A stretch of DNA of 5,376 nt, taken from contig DAOVWW010000126.1 of assembly GCA_030636465.1 (NCBI GenBank), positions 1-5,376 on the forward strand, given 5' to 3'. Position 1 is the first letter of the stretch; each line of letters starts with the position of its first letter. The position numbers and the translations under genes were made by a program. Shown here one piece after another: positions 1 through 5,376 of this stretch. The notes below the pieces were generated by a model. That model had not been told where the DNA came from. It was given only the letters and a program-made list of their open reading frames with translations, and did no database searches. The DNA comes from Gammaproteobacteria bacterium. Its GTDB lineage: Bacteria; Pseudomonadota; Gammaproteobacteria; BMS3Bbin11.

Positions 1-416
1 ACAATCTGGCGATCCTGCAAAAAGGCCATAATGTATTTTGGAGGAATTGAAGGAATAGCATCATCCAGTGCTTCTATATAGACAACAGGACTCATTTTCA
101 CGACTTTTTTAGCTGCCCTGTCGCGCCCACTGAGATGCTCAAGATAGGGTTGCCCGTTGTTGTATCTCAGCACCAGGTGGTCACCCGGGTAGATTAAATC
201 AGGATTCTGGATCTGGTTGTTTTGCTTCCAGATTTCCGGCCAGCGCCAGGGATCTTTGAGGAATTTACCTGAAATGCCCCACAGGGTATCGCCTTCTACG
301 ACGGTATAATCAACTGGGTGATTGTCTGCCAGCTCAATATTAGAGGCATTTACTGCTGTCGATACAGCTATTGCCATCAAGAGAAGTACAAATTTTAGTG
401 TGTTACGAATCTTCAT
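1..416 (-). CDS. LysM-domain exported protein, N-terminal part (3' end outside window)
   Basis: The reading frame starts at the ATG at 416-414 and stays open to the window edge, giving 138 complete codons of a longer protein. Residues 1-24 look like a Sec signal peptide: K2 and R4, a hydrophobic core FVLLLMAIAV, and a probable cleavage site after AVNA (residue 24). Residues about 37-83 form one LysM domain, with the typical YTVVEGDTLWGIS opening, the DPWRWPEIWKQN middle and the PDLIYPGDHLVL end; LysM domains bind the glycan of peptidoglycan. After it comes a segment ending IPSIPPKYIMAFL, which resembles the region after LysM in the proteins encoded between dprA and def in Pseudomonas and relatives. 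A weak ribosome site (GGGA, 428-425) lies 8 bases upstream. The gene diverges from def. The family call is secure; the role in the envelope is inferred. dprA would be expected further left but is not in the window. Confidence 0.9.
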   Translation of the reverse strand, partial: MKIRNTLKFVLLLMAIAVSTAVNASNIELADNHPVDYTVVEGDTLWGISGKFLKDPWRWPEIWKQNNQIQNPDLIYPGDHLVLRYNNGQPYLEHLSGRDRAAKKVVKMSPVVYIEALDDAIPSIPPKYIMAFLQDRQI

Positions 417-462
417 GTGGTCTATCCCGTCTTTTCCGGCAGTCTAGATGAATACATCACTT

Positions 463-479
463 ATAGCCATGTCGGCTAT
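463..479. repeat. 6-bp perfect inverted repeat ATAGCC-N5-GGCTAT
   Basis: ATAGCC (463-468) and GGCTAT (474-479) are perfect inverted copies separated by ATGTC. The repeat lies 46 bases upstream of the lysM-type start codon, where it could be a small operator or a hairpin in that gene's leader. No named regulator site is recognised, and a repeat this short can arise by chance. Confidence 0.35.
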
Positions 480-551
480 CAACTAAAGATGTACTTCCAT
501 CGGGTTTTCAATGGATCATAGCACCAAGTTAAAGTGATTTCTCCATATTTC

Positions 552-584
552 GCTCTAACTTACAACGCAAAACAGGTTGAGAGC
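552..584. repeat. Bulged 10-bp inverted repeat in the divergent intergenic region
   Basis: GCTCTAACTT (552-561) pairs with AGGTTGAGAGC (574-584). There are nine Watson-Crick pairs and one T-G wobble, with G579 bulged out and a 12-base loop. The stem is roughly centred between the two divergent start codons (115 bases from def, 135 from the lysM-type gene). It is not followed by a T tract on either strand, so an intrinsic terminator is unlikely. It could be a protein-binding palindrome or a leader hairpin, but the sequence alone does not say which. Confidence 0.4.
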
Positions 585-659
585 AAGCTTTCTCTGCTAT
601 TAAACAGTTAAATATTATAAGAAAATACCAAATAAAAGCCCTATAAATACACCACAGGG

Positions 660-674
660 TATAATTCCATTATA
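660..674. promoter_or_regulatory. Candidate def -10 box (TATAAT) within a perfect palindrome
   Basis: TATAAT at 660-665 matches the sigma70 -10 consensus exactly. It would place transcription start near 672, giving a leader of about 28 bases before the def ATG. No hexamer resembling TTGACA sits 16-18 bases upstream, and there is no TG extension, only GGG before the box. The hexamer is mirrored as ATTATA at 669-674 around a TCC centre, so the same hexamer appears on the opposite strand. Assignment as the def operon promoter is an inference from match and position. Confidence 0.45.
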
Positions 675-699
675 TTTAATCTCTTACACTCATCAGAAC

Positions 700-1200
700 A
701 TGGCTCTACTCGATATACTAATCTATCCCGATCAGCGACTCCATAAAATAGCAAAGCCCGTCGAAAAAGTAGACGAGCGCATAAAAAAGCTAATCGAAGA
801 CATGAGCGAAACCATGTACCAGGCTCCGGGCATAGGTTTGGCAGCCCCACAGGTTAATGTACTGGAGCGCATAATAGTAGTAGATATAAGCGAAAGTAAG
901 GACTCACTACTTTCCATGGTAAACCCTGAGATAGTTTCATCTAACGGGCTTGCTGAACACGAAGAAGGCTGCTTGTCTGTCCCCGGGGTTTATGCACAGG
1001 TACAGCGTTGTGAAAATATTCGTGTACGCGCGCAGGATAGAGAAGGTAATGTGTTTGAGCTGGATGCAAAGGGCATGTTAGGCATCTGCATTCAACATGA
1101 AATTGACCATCTTGATGGCAAGGTCTTTGTTGATTATTTATCGCATTTGAAACAGGCTCGAATTAGAAAAAAAATGCAGAAAGCCTTACGCCTTTCCTGA
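700..1200 (+). CDS. def: Peptide deformylase
   Basis: This enzyme removes the formyl group from the N-terminal methionine of new proteins as they leave the ribosome, in the cytoplasm. The 166-residue product is close to the usual 168-170. All three family motifs are intact: GIGLAAPQ (residues 44-51), EGCLS (89-93) and QHEIDH (132-137). C91, H133 and H137 are the expected metal ligands and E134 the catalytic acid, matching C90, H132, H136 and E133 of the E. coli enzyme. The start at 700 aligns with the E. coli N terminus (MALLDILIYPDQRL against MSVLQVLHIPDERL), and no ATG lies in frame just upstream. No Shine-Dalgarno sequence is visible before it. The gene ends with two in-frame stops in a row, TGA at 1198-1200 and TAA at 1201-1203. 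It is first in the operon, 33 bases before fmt, which makes the formyl group that Def removes. Confidence 0.97.
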   Translation: MALLDILIYPDQRLHKIAKPVEKVDERIKKLIEDMSETMYQAPGIGLAAPQVNVLERIIVVDISESKDSLLSMVNPEIVSSNGLAEHEEGCLSVPGVYAQVQRCENIRVRAQDREGNVFELDAKGMLGICIQHEIDHLDGKVFVDYLSHLKQARIRKKMQKALRLS

Positions 1201-1233
1201 TAATTCACTGACAACAATCACAATCATCTAATT

Positions 1234-2172
1234 ATGAGAGTCATCTTTGCTGGTACTCCGGATTTTTCAGTTGCGGCCCTGGAAGCCCTGCTGGCTGCCG
1301 GGCATGAAATCGTTGCCGTTTACACGCAGCCTGACCGTCAGGCTGGCAGAGGAAGAAAAACGCAAGCCGGGCCAGTGAAACTTTGCGCCCAGAAATACGG
1401 ACTCGTCATTGAGCAGCCTGCAACAATGAAAGATGCGGCCACAAGAATGCAAGAGTTCTCGGCAGACGTCATGGTTGTTGTGGCCTATGGCATAATCCTG
1501 CCCGCTGAAATATTGCAAACCCCCAAATTTGGCTGCCTTAATATTCATGCTTCCTTACTGCCCCGCTGGCGCGGTGCAGCCCCTATCCACCGGGCAATAG
1601 AAGCAGGCGACATCGAATCGGGAATCACGATTATGCAGATGGATGCAGGCCTGGATACTGGCGATATACTTGCCACCTTTCCTGTCAAAATAGAAACTAC
1701 TGATACAGCTGAAGATTTACATGATCGGTTGTCACTGGTTGGCGCCAGGGCCATAACGGAGGTATTGGCAAAACTCGATTCATTTCAGAAAACACCTATA
1801 CCGCAACAGCAGGAACTTGCCACCTACGCAAAAAAACTCAGCCGCAATGAATCGGCAATCAACTGGGCGGAAAGTTGTGTACAACTAGAGCGCAAAATAC
1901 GAGCCTTTAACCCCTGGCCCGGCTCACAAACCACCTATGAAGATACGGTACTGCGTATCTGGCAGGCTGAAAGCAACAATGAATCCCACCAGTCCGAACC
2001 AGGCAGCATACTCTCTGCCGACAAATCAGGGATCCGAATTGCCTGCGGAGAAGGCAGCCTGCTGATAACTGAATTACAGCGAGCAGGTGGAAAAATACTG
2101 CCTGCTGCCGATTTCCTGAATGGCATACCACTGCAAACCGGGAAAAAACTAGGGGATAATGCAAATGCCTGA
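1234..2172 (+). CDS. fmt: Methionyl-tRNA formyltransferase
   Basis: Fmt transfers a formyl group from 10-formyltetrahydrofolate to Met-tRNA(fMet), making the initiator tRNA used in bacterial translation. The 312-residue product is near the 315 of E. coli. The N-terminal formyltransferase fold opens with MRVIFAGTPDFS; residues 31-42 (TQPDRQAGRGRK) match the loop that contacts the tRNA acceptor stem. The catalytic triad is N103, H105 and D141 (in NIHASLLPRWRGAAPIH and MDAGLDTGD), corresponding to N106, H108 and D144 in E. coli. The C-terminal tRNA-binding domain is present, with the typical IRAFNPWPGS motif. The start is the first ATG after an in-frame stop at 1201-1203 (ATT 1231 directly precedes it), giving a slightly shorter N terminus than in E. 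coli. No Shine-Dalgarno sequence is visible, so translation may depend partly on def. The 3' end overlaps the rsmB start by 8 bases. Confidence 0.97.
   Translation: MRVIFAGTPDFSVAALEALLAAGHEIVAVYTQPDRQAGRGRKTQAGPVKLCAQKYGLVIEQPATMKDAATRMQEFSADVMVVVAYGIILPAEILQTPKFGCLNIHASLLPRWRGAAPIHRAIEAGDIESGITIMQMDAGLDTGDILATFPVKIETTDTAEDLHDRLSLVGARAITEVLAKLDSFQKTPIPQQQELATYAKKLSRNESAINWAESCVQLERKIRAFNPWPGSQTTYEDTVLRIWQAESNNESHQSEPGSILSADKSGIRIACGEGSLLITELQRAGGKILPAADFLNGIPLQTGKKLGDNANA
2151..2156 (+). promoter_or_regulatory. Ribosome binding site that decides the rsmB start
   Basis: AGGGGA lies inside the end of fmt. Two in-frame ATGs follow, at 2159 and 2165. The first is only 2 bases from this site, too close for good use; the second is 8 bases away, within the usual spacing. 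This favours 2165, which shortens the protein by just two residues. Confidence 0.65.
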
Positions 2173-3484
2173 ATCAAAACAACCATCCCCCCGGCTTGTT
2201 GCCTCCAGGGCTGTGCAGCTTGTAGCAGACAAGGGCTTAAACAGCGACAATGCTCTTGCTGAGGCGGGACTTGCTAAGTTAACTGACCCGCGTAACGCTT
2301 CGTTTGCAAAATCCATCTGTCTCGGCACACTGCGCTGGTATCACCAGCTTGACGCCTTACTCTCGATGTTGCTGGACAAACCTTTACCGCGTAAAAACCG
2401 TGACCTGCATTTTCTTTTACTAACAGCGTTGTTCCAGCTGTCAAAAACAGATATCGCCAGGCACGGCGTGGTCTCTGAAACAGTCAGCCTGGTTAATGTA
2501 ATAAAAAAGAAATGGGCCAGGGGTCTGTTAAATGCCGTCCTAAGAAACTATCTAAGGCAAGCCGACAAACTGGAAAAAAGAATAAACAATTCTGCTACTG
2601 CAACCAGCTCTCACCCGGAATGGCTACTGACGATCCTGCAGGAGTCATGGCCAAATGACTGGCAGGAAATAACTGCAGAAAATAATAAGCAGGCGCCATT
2701 GTCGCTGCGGGTAAACTGCCTGAGTAACAGCAGAGATGAATATCTGGAACTGCTGAAATCAGCAAATATCAGCTGCAGCAGCAGTGAAATCGTCGCCAGC
2801 GGGATCACACTGGAAACACCCTGCCCGGTAGAAAGCTTACCTGGTTTTAATGATGGACAGGTATCGATACAGGACATTGCGCCGCAACTTGCAGCTAGCC
2901 TGCTGGATGTAAAAAGCGGCCAGCGTGTACTGGATGCCTGCGCTGCACCGGGTGGAAAAACCGCGCACATTTTTGAAAGCACGGCAGGCAATCTTGAATT
3001 AACTGCCCTGGAGTTAGATCCTCAACGCCTGCAACGCATTAATCAAAACATGCAAAGGCTGGGATTTGAAATTGAGGTCCTGGAAGGAGATGCCTGCAAG
3101 ACTGAGTCATGGTGGCAGGGTAAACAGTTTGATCGAATATTACTGGATGCCCCCTGTTCAGGCACTGGCGTTATCCGCCGCCATCCTGATATAAAACTTT
3201 TGCGTAGAAAGTCCGACATCGAACGACTCGCAGCTTTACAACTGGAATTATTGCGGGCGCTCTGGCCGCTATTAAAGAGCGGGGGTAAACTGCTCTATGC
3301 AACTTGCTCGATCCTGCCACAGGAAAACGAAGAGACTATTGATAAATTTCTTGCGCGAGAAGAGACTGCAATAGAACTTAATATAGATGTACACTATGGC
3401 CAGTCACGCCAACATGGAATTCAGATTCTACCAGGCGATCACAATATGGATGGCTTCTTTTATGCTTGCCTGCAAAAAAACTAA
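2165..3484 (+). CDS. rsmB: 16S rRNA (cytosine-967-C5)-methyltransferase
   Basis: RsmB methylates C967 of 16S rRNA using S-adenosylmethionine. The product has 439 residues from the start at 2165 (441 from 2159); E. coli RsmB has 429. The N-terminal part, to about residue 135, is the NusB-like RNA-binding domain. A linker containing SSHPEWLL and APLSLRVN leads to the Rossmann methyltransferase domain. Its SAM-binding motif VLDACAAPGGKT is at 255-266, ALELDPQRL follows, and DAPCSGTGVIRRHPDIK starts at D328 with C331. YATCSILPQENEE carries the nucleophile C381. The 50-residue gap between C331 and C381 equals that between C325 and C375 in E. coli, where C375 attacks the base and C325 helps release the product. 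The C terminus, PGDHNMDGFFYACL, is also typical. The gene overlaps fmt upstream and the DUF4390 gene downstream, so translation is probably coupled. Its last sense codons form an A-rich heptamer described separately. Confidence 0.96.
   Translation: MPESKQPSPRLVASRAVQLVADKGLNSDNALAEAGLAKLTDPRNASFAKSICLGTLRWYHQLDALLSMLLDKPLPRKNRDLHFLLLTALFQLSKTDIARHGVVSETVSLVNVIKKKWARGLLNAVLRNYLRQADKLEKRINNSATATSSHPEWLLTILQESWPNDWQEITAENNKQAPLSLRVNCLSNSRDEYLELLKSANISCSSSEIVASGITLETPCPVESLPGFNDGQVSIQDIAPQLAASLLDVKSGQRVLDACAAPGGKTAHIFESTAGNLELTALELDPQRLQRINQNMQRLGFEIEVLEGDACKTESWWQGKQFDRILLDAPCSGTGVIRRHPDIKLLRRKSDIERLAALQLELLRALWPLLKSGGKLLYATCSILPQENEETIDKFLAREETAIELNIDVHYGQSRQHGIQILPGDHNMDGFFYACLQKN
3448..3453 (+). 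promoter_or_regulatory. Probable ribosome binding site for the DUF4390 gene
   Basis: GGATGG within the end of rsmB lies 8 bases before the ATG at 3462. It is an imperfect Shine-Dalgarno match but better placed than anything before the earlier in-frame ATGs (3387, 3396, 3414, 3450), and so supports 3462 as the start. Confidence 0.4.
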
Positions 3485-4037
3485 CACTTTTTTCACCTTT
3501 TTCCTGTTGCTACTGATTTCTATCTGCTCCGGCACCGCCTATGGCAGGGGCTTCAGCATAGATCAGATAGAAGCTGTCCAGGACGGGCAGGCAATCCAGG
3601 TGGACGGCAAACTGACGCTGAAACTGACAGATGATGTTAGAAAGGCTCTGAGTAAAAGCATCCCGATACAGCTAAAGATGGAGTTTGTACTGCACCGTGT
3701 ACGAAATTACATGTGGGACAAAGAAATTGCCGTCTGGACCGTTCCCATCGCCATATCCTATAAGCCCGTATCCGATGAATATGTGGTAAGTCGACCAGAC
3801 CTTTTAAACCAGGAAGAAACATTTGATAGCCAGCATGCAGCTCTGGAAAGGTTAGGTGCATTCAATGATCTGAGTCTGCCTTTACCCTCCCCGTTGGCTG
3901 AGAATAAAGAATACAGACTCGAAGCACGCATCAAACTTGAGCTGGGGCAGCTGCCGGCAATGATGCGGCCTCTGGCATATTTCTCTTCATCCTGGCATTT
4001 AAATAGCAAGTGGACAGAGTGGCCGCTAGAACGTTAA
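3462..4037 (+). CDS. Exported DUF4390-family protein, function unknown
   Basis: The 191-residue product begins with a Sec signal peptide: MLACKKTNT is the basic leader, then a hydrophobic core FFTFFLLLLISI and a likely cleavage near GTAYG (residues 24-28). The mature part is rich in beta-forming segments with conserved-looking tryptophans: VRNYMWDKEIAVW, then ISYKPVSDEYVVSRPD, LSLPLPSPL, and a C-terminal SSSWHLNSKWTEW. This pattern and the position between rsmB and ntrY fit DUF4390. The family has no established function; an envelope location is inferred from the signal peptide. The open frame extends back to an ATG at 3387, but starting there would put about 25 extra residues before the signal peptide and overlap rsmB by 98 bases. 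The ATG at 3450 (four residues longer) is also possible. With the chosen start the overlap with rsmB is 23 bases. The stop codon lies inside the start of the next gene. Confidence 0.82.
   Translation: MLACKKTNTFFTFFLLLLISICSGTAYGRGFSIDQIEAVQDGQAIQVDGKLTLKLTDDVRKALSKSIPIQLKMEFVLHRVRNYMWDKEIAVWTVPIAISYKPVSDEYVVSRPDLLNQEETFDSQHAALERLGAFNDLSLPLPSPLAENKEYRLEARIKLELGQLPAMMRPLAYFSSSWHLNSKWTEWPLER
3474..3484 (+). other. In-frame A AAA AAC slippery heptamer next to the rsmB stop codon
   Basis: Seven A residues (3474-3480) followed by C and the stop TAA (3482-3484) read in the rsmB frame as CAA AAA AAC TAA. The last seven sense bases have the X XXY YYZ form of a -1 slippery site, and the A run could also allow RNA polymerase slippage. 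The DUF4390 frame is +1 relative to rsmB, so loss of one A in the mRNA would join the two proteins, whereas a -1 ribosomal shift would add only about 11 residues before a stop. The sequence pattern is certain; any function is unproven. Confidence 0.35.
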
Positions 4038-5376
4038 GAAGTATCATTGCTGGCCCCGTGCCGGCATTGATACTCTCGTTATCGCTGCTTGCAGCTCTGC
4101 TGCTGCTGAGTTTTGCTGCGCAGAACACAACACAGCTGACAGATCTTTATGCACCGCTGCTAGTCATCAACCTGGTCGGCATCATCGTGTTGCTGGTACT
4201 CAACCTTGGCAGCATTTACAAACTGATCAAGCAGGTTCGGGCAAAAGTCATTGGCTCAAGACTGACATTGCGCATGGTAGGGATGTTTACCCTGCTGGCC
4301 TTTTTACCCTTATCGGTAGTCTATTACATTTCCATTCAGTTTCTCAGCCATGGTATTGATAGCTGGTTTGATGTGCGCATAGAACAGGCCATGTCAGATG
4401 CTACCCTGCTCGGCCAGGTGTCATTGAAATCATTGAAAGAAGGACAGGTTGATACACTGATGCGCCACGTGCCCGATGTAGCCCGGGCAACAGACAGTCT
4501 CGAGCTGATTCGGCTGCTAGACAGCATTCGACGTGATGAAGGATACAATGAAACCGCCATGTTCACTGAAGGCGGGAGAATTCTCGCATCCAGCTCAGCA
4601 CAAACAGGAACTTTATTGCCATCTCAGCCTGATGAGCGTGTCTTCAGTACATTAGACAATAATGGTGTTTATGCCGATCAGGAAACCGGTGTAGATGGCA
4701 GCCAGATTTTGCGAATCGCCGTTTATGTACCCCCCTCAATAGTTGGAAAGCCCCCGCATATACTGCAGGCGATCAAACCCATTCCTCTTCGTTTTGCTAA
4801 TCTGGAAGCTAGCATTAATGCAGCGATAGGCGAGTATGACCGCCTGCTATATTTACGTGGTCCAATGAAATTCGGGTTTATCATGACCTTAAGCCTGGTG
4901 AGCCTGATGACCCTGCTGCTTGCGGTATGGACGGCTACTTTTTCAGCCCGTCGACTTGCATCACCGCTACGCGAGTTGGCAGAAGGCACGCAGGCTGTCG
5001 CCGATGGCAATTACAATACACAACTTCCTGTTACCAGCCATGATGAACTGGGCATCCTGATAAAGTCATTCAATCGCATGACGCAACAAATTGCCAGGGC
5101 ACGTGAAAACGCTGAACAAAGCCAGAAAGAAGTGGTTGAACAGCATACATATCTGGAAACTGTACTAAGCCATCTCTCATCAGGGGTGCTTTCGTTCGAT
5201 GCCAATCGCAAGCTGCGTACACATAACAGCCGGGCCTGTGAAATCCTGGATGTACAGGACCTTGATAAACTTTATGATCTGGACATCCTTTCTCTGGCGC
5301 AGACACAGACACAGCTAAAAGATTTCTTTCTTCTGCTGGACCGTACTATCACGGCTAACCAGCCTGAATGGGAAGA
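4019..5376 (+). CDS. ntrY: NtrY-family sensor histidine kinase, N-terminal part (3' end outside window)
   Basis: This is the sensor of a two-component system; in known NtrYX pairs it phosphorylates the regulator NtrX and is linked to nitrogen or redox and envelope control, but the signal here cannot be read from sequence. There are 452 codons in the window; the family is usually over 700 residues. Transmembrane segments lie at about 13-33, 45-66, 86-109 and 285-308, with a periplasmic domain of about 175 residues between the last two. The sequence FLSHGIDSWFDVRIEQA (108-124) is typical of NtrY. A HAMP linker (about 306-360, with SPLRELAEGTQAV and DELGILIKSFNRM) and the start of a PAS domain (from about 378, YLETVLSHLSSGVLSFD) follow. 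The phosphoacceptor and ATPase domains must lie to the right. An in-frame TAG at 4004-4006 limits the start; GTG at 4019 or 4010 are the options, and the first ATG (4274) would lose two membrane segments. I chose 4019 for a weak AGTGGA just upstream. It overlaps the DUF4390 gene by 19 bases. Confidence 0.9.
   Translation, partial: MAARTLRSIIAGPVPALILSLSLLAALLLLSFAAQNTTQLTDLYAPLLVINLVGIIVLLVLNLGSIYKLIKQVRAKVIGSRLTLRMVGMFTLLAFLPLSVVYYISIQFLSHGIDSWFDVRIEQAMSDATLLGQVSLKSLKEGQVDTLMRHVPDVARATDSLELIRLLDSIRRDEGYNETAMFTEGGRILASSSAQTGTLLPSQPDERVFSTLDNNGVYADQETGVDGSQILRIAVYVPPSIVGKPPHILQAIKPIPLRFANLEASINAAIGEYDRLLYLRGPMKFGFIMTLSLVSLMTLLLAVWTATFSARRLASPLRELAEGTQAVADGNYNTQLPVTSHDELGILIKSFNRMTQQIARARENAEQSQKEVVEQHTYLETVLSHLSSGVLSFDANRKLRTHNSRACEILDVQDLDKLYDLDILSLAQTQTQLKDFFLLLDRTITANQPEWE

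Larger units (their letters stand above)
417..699. other. Divergent intergenic region between the lysM-type gene and def
   Basis: This 283-bp gap separates two genes read in opposite directions, so it should hold the promoters for both. The part from about 600 to 690 is very AT-rich. I found one good -10-like hexamer for def (660-665) but no convincing -35 partner, and no clear sigma70 pair for the lysM-type gene. Three inverted repeats are listed separately. There is no open reading frame with recognisable coding character and no terminator (no GC-rich stem followed by a T run on either strand). Confidence 0.75.

Noticed and set aside
496..515. TCCAT/ATGGA inverted repeat with a 10-base loop
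   Set aside because: Only five base pairs, not extended on either side, no nearby functional signal.
580..595. Imperfect palindrome AGAGCAAGCTTTCTCT
   Set aside because: It has one mismatched pair and shares an arm with the better stem at 552-584; short AAGCTT-centred palindromes are common by chance.
577..606. Possible second def promoter with TTGAGA (577-582) as -35
   Set aside because: The best -10 partner, TAAACA at 601-606, matches only three of six consensus bases, and TATTAT at 613-618 is too far away (30-base spacer).
2611..2991. 126-codon open frame on the minus strand within rsmB
   Set aside because: It lies wholly antisense to the conserved methyltransferase core of RsmB, has no recognisable domain and no clear ribosome site; it is a shadow of rsmB.
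3387..3461. Longer version of the DUF4390 protein starting at the ATG at 3387
   Set aside because: The 25 extra residues are simply rsmB's end read in another frame, would sit in front of a good signal peptide, and lack a ribosome site.
3501..3530. Possible lipoprotein cleavage site at C22 of the DUF4390 protein (LLISIC)
   Set aside because: The residue before the cysteine is Ile, whereas a lipobox needs Gly, Ala or Ser there; a Sec signal peptidase I site near residues 26-28 fits better.
5300..5314. Short tandem CAGACA repeat in the kinase gene
   Set aside because: Little over two copies, in frame, encoding an ordinary QTQTQ stretch in the PAS region; no evidence of a variable repeat.

Overview
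This window is a compact stretch of bacterial chromosome. Its gene order and protein sequences point to a gammaproteobacterium of moderate GC content (mid-40s percent by eye). The Def, Fmt and RsmB proteins closely resemble their gammaproteobacterial counterparts, and def-fmt-rsmB diverging from a LysM-protein gene is a known conserved arrangement (Pseudomonas, for example). The DUF4390-ntrY continuation is known from other gamma- and betaproteobacteria. I cannot name a genus. I see no insertion sequence, phage gene, tRNA, rRNA or CRISPR array.

Layout. Positions 1-416 (minus strand) hold the N-terminal 138 residues of an exported LysM-domain protein; its 3' end lies outside the window. Positions 417-699 are a 283-bp divergent intergenic region that is AT-rich near def. 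It holds a bulged 10-bp stem, a 6-bp inverted repeat, and a TATAAT box that forms one arm of a perfect palindrome just upstream of def. From 700 to the end everything reads on the plus strand: def (peptide deformylase), fmt (Met-tRNA formyltransferase), rsmB (16S rRNA m5C967 methyltransferase), a small exported DUF4390 protein, and the first 452 codons of an NtrY-family membrane histidine kinase that runs off the right edge. The last four genes overlap one another by a few bases, and I see no terminator between any of the genes, so this looks like one operon.

How the genes work together. Fmt puts the formyl group on initiator Met-tRNA and Def removes it from the new protein, so the two form one cycle. 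RsmB methylates the 30S subunit near the P site. These three are translation genes. The DUF4390 protein and the NtrY-type kinase are envelope and signalling genes that appear to share the transcript; the kinase's response regulator (ntrX) would be expected just past the right edge.

I did not find a clearly undescribed biological system. The points most worth a second look are an in-frame A AAA AAC heptamer placed directly before the rsmB stop codon inside the overlap with the DUF4390 gene, the structured divergent intergenic region, the lack of visible Shine-Dalgarno sequences for def and fmt, and the kinase's GTG start, with no ATG until codon 86.
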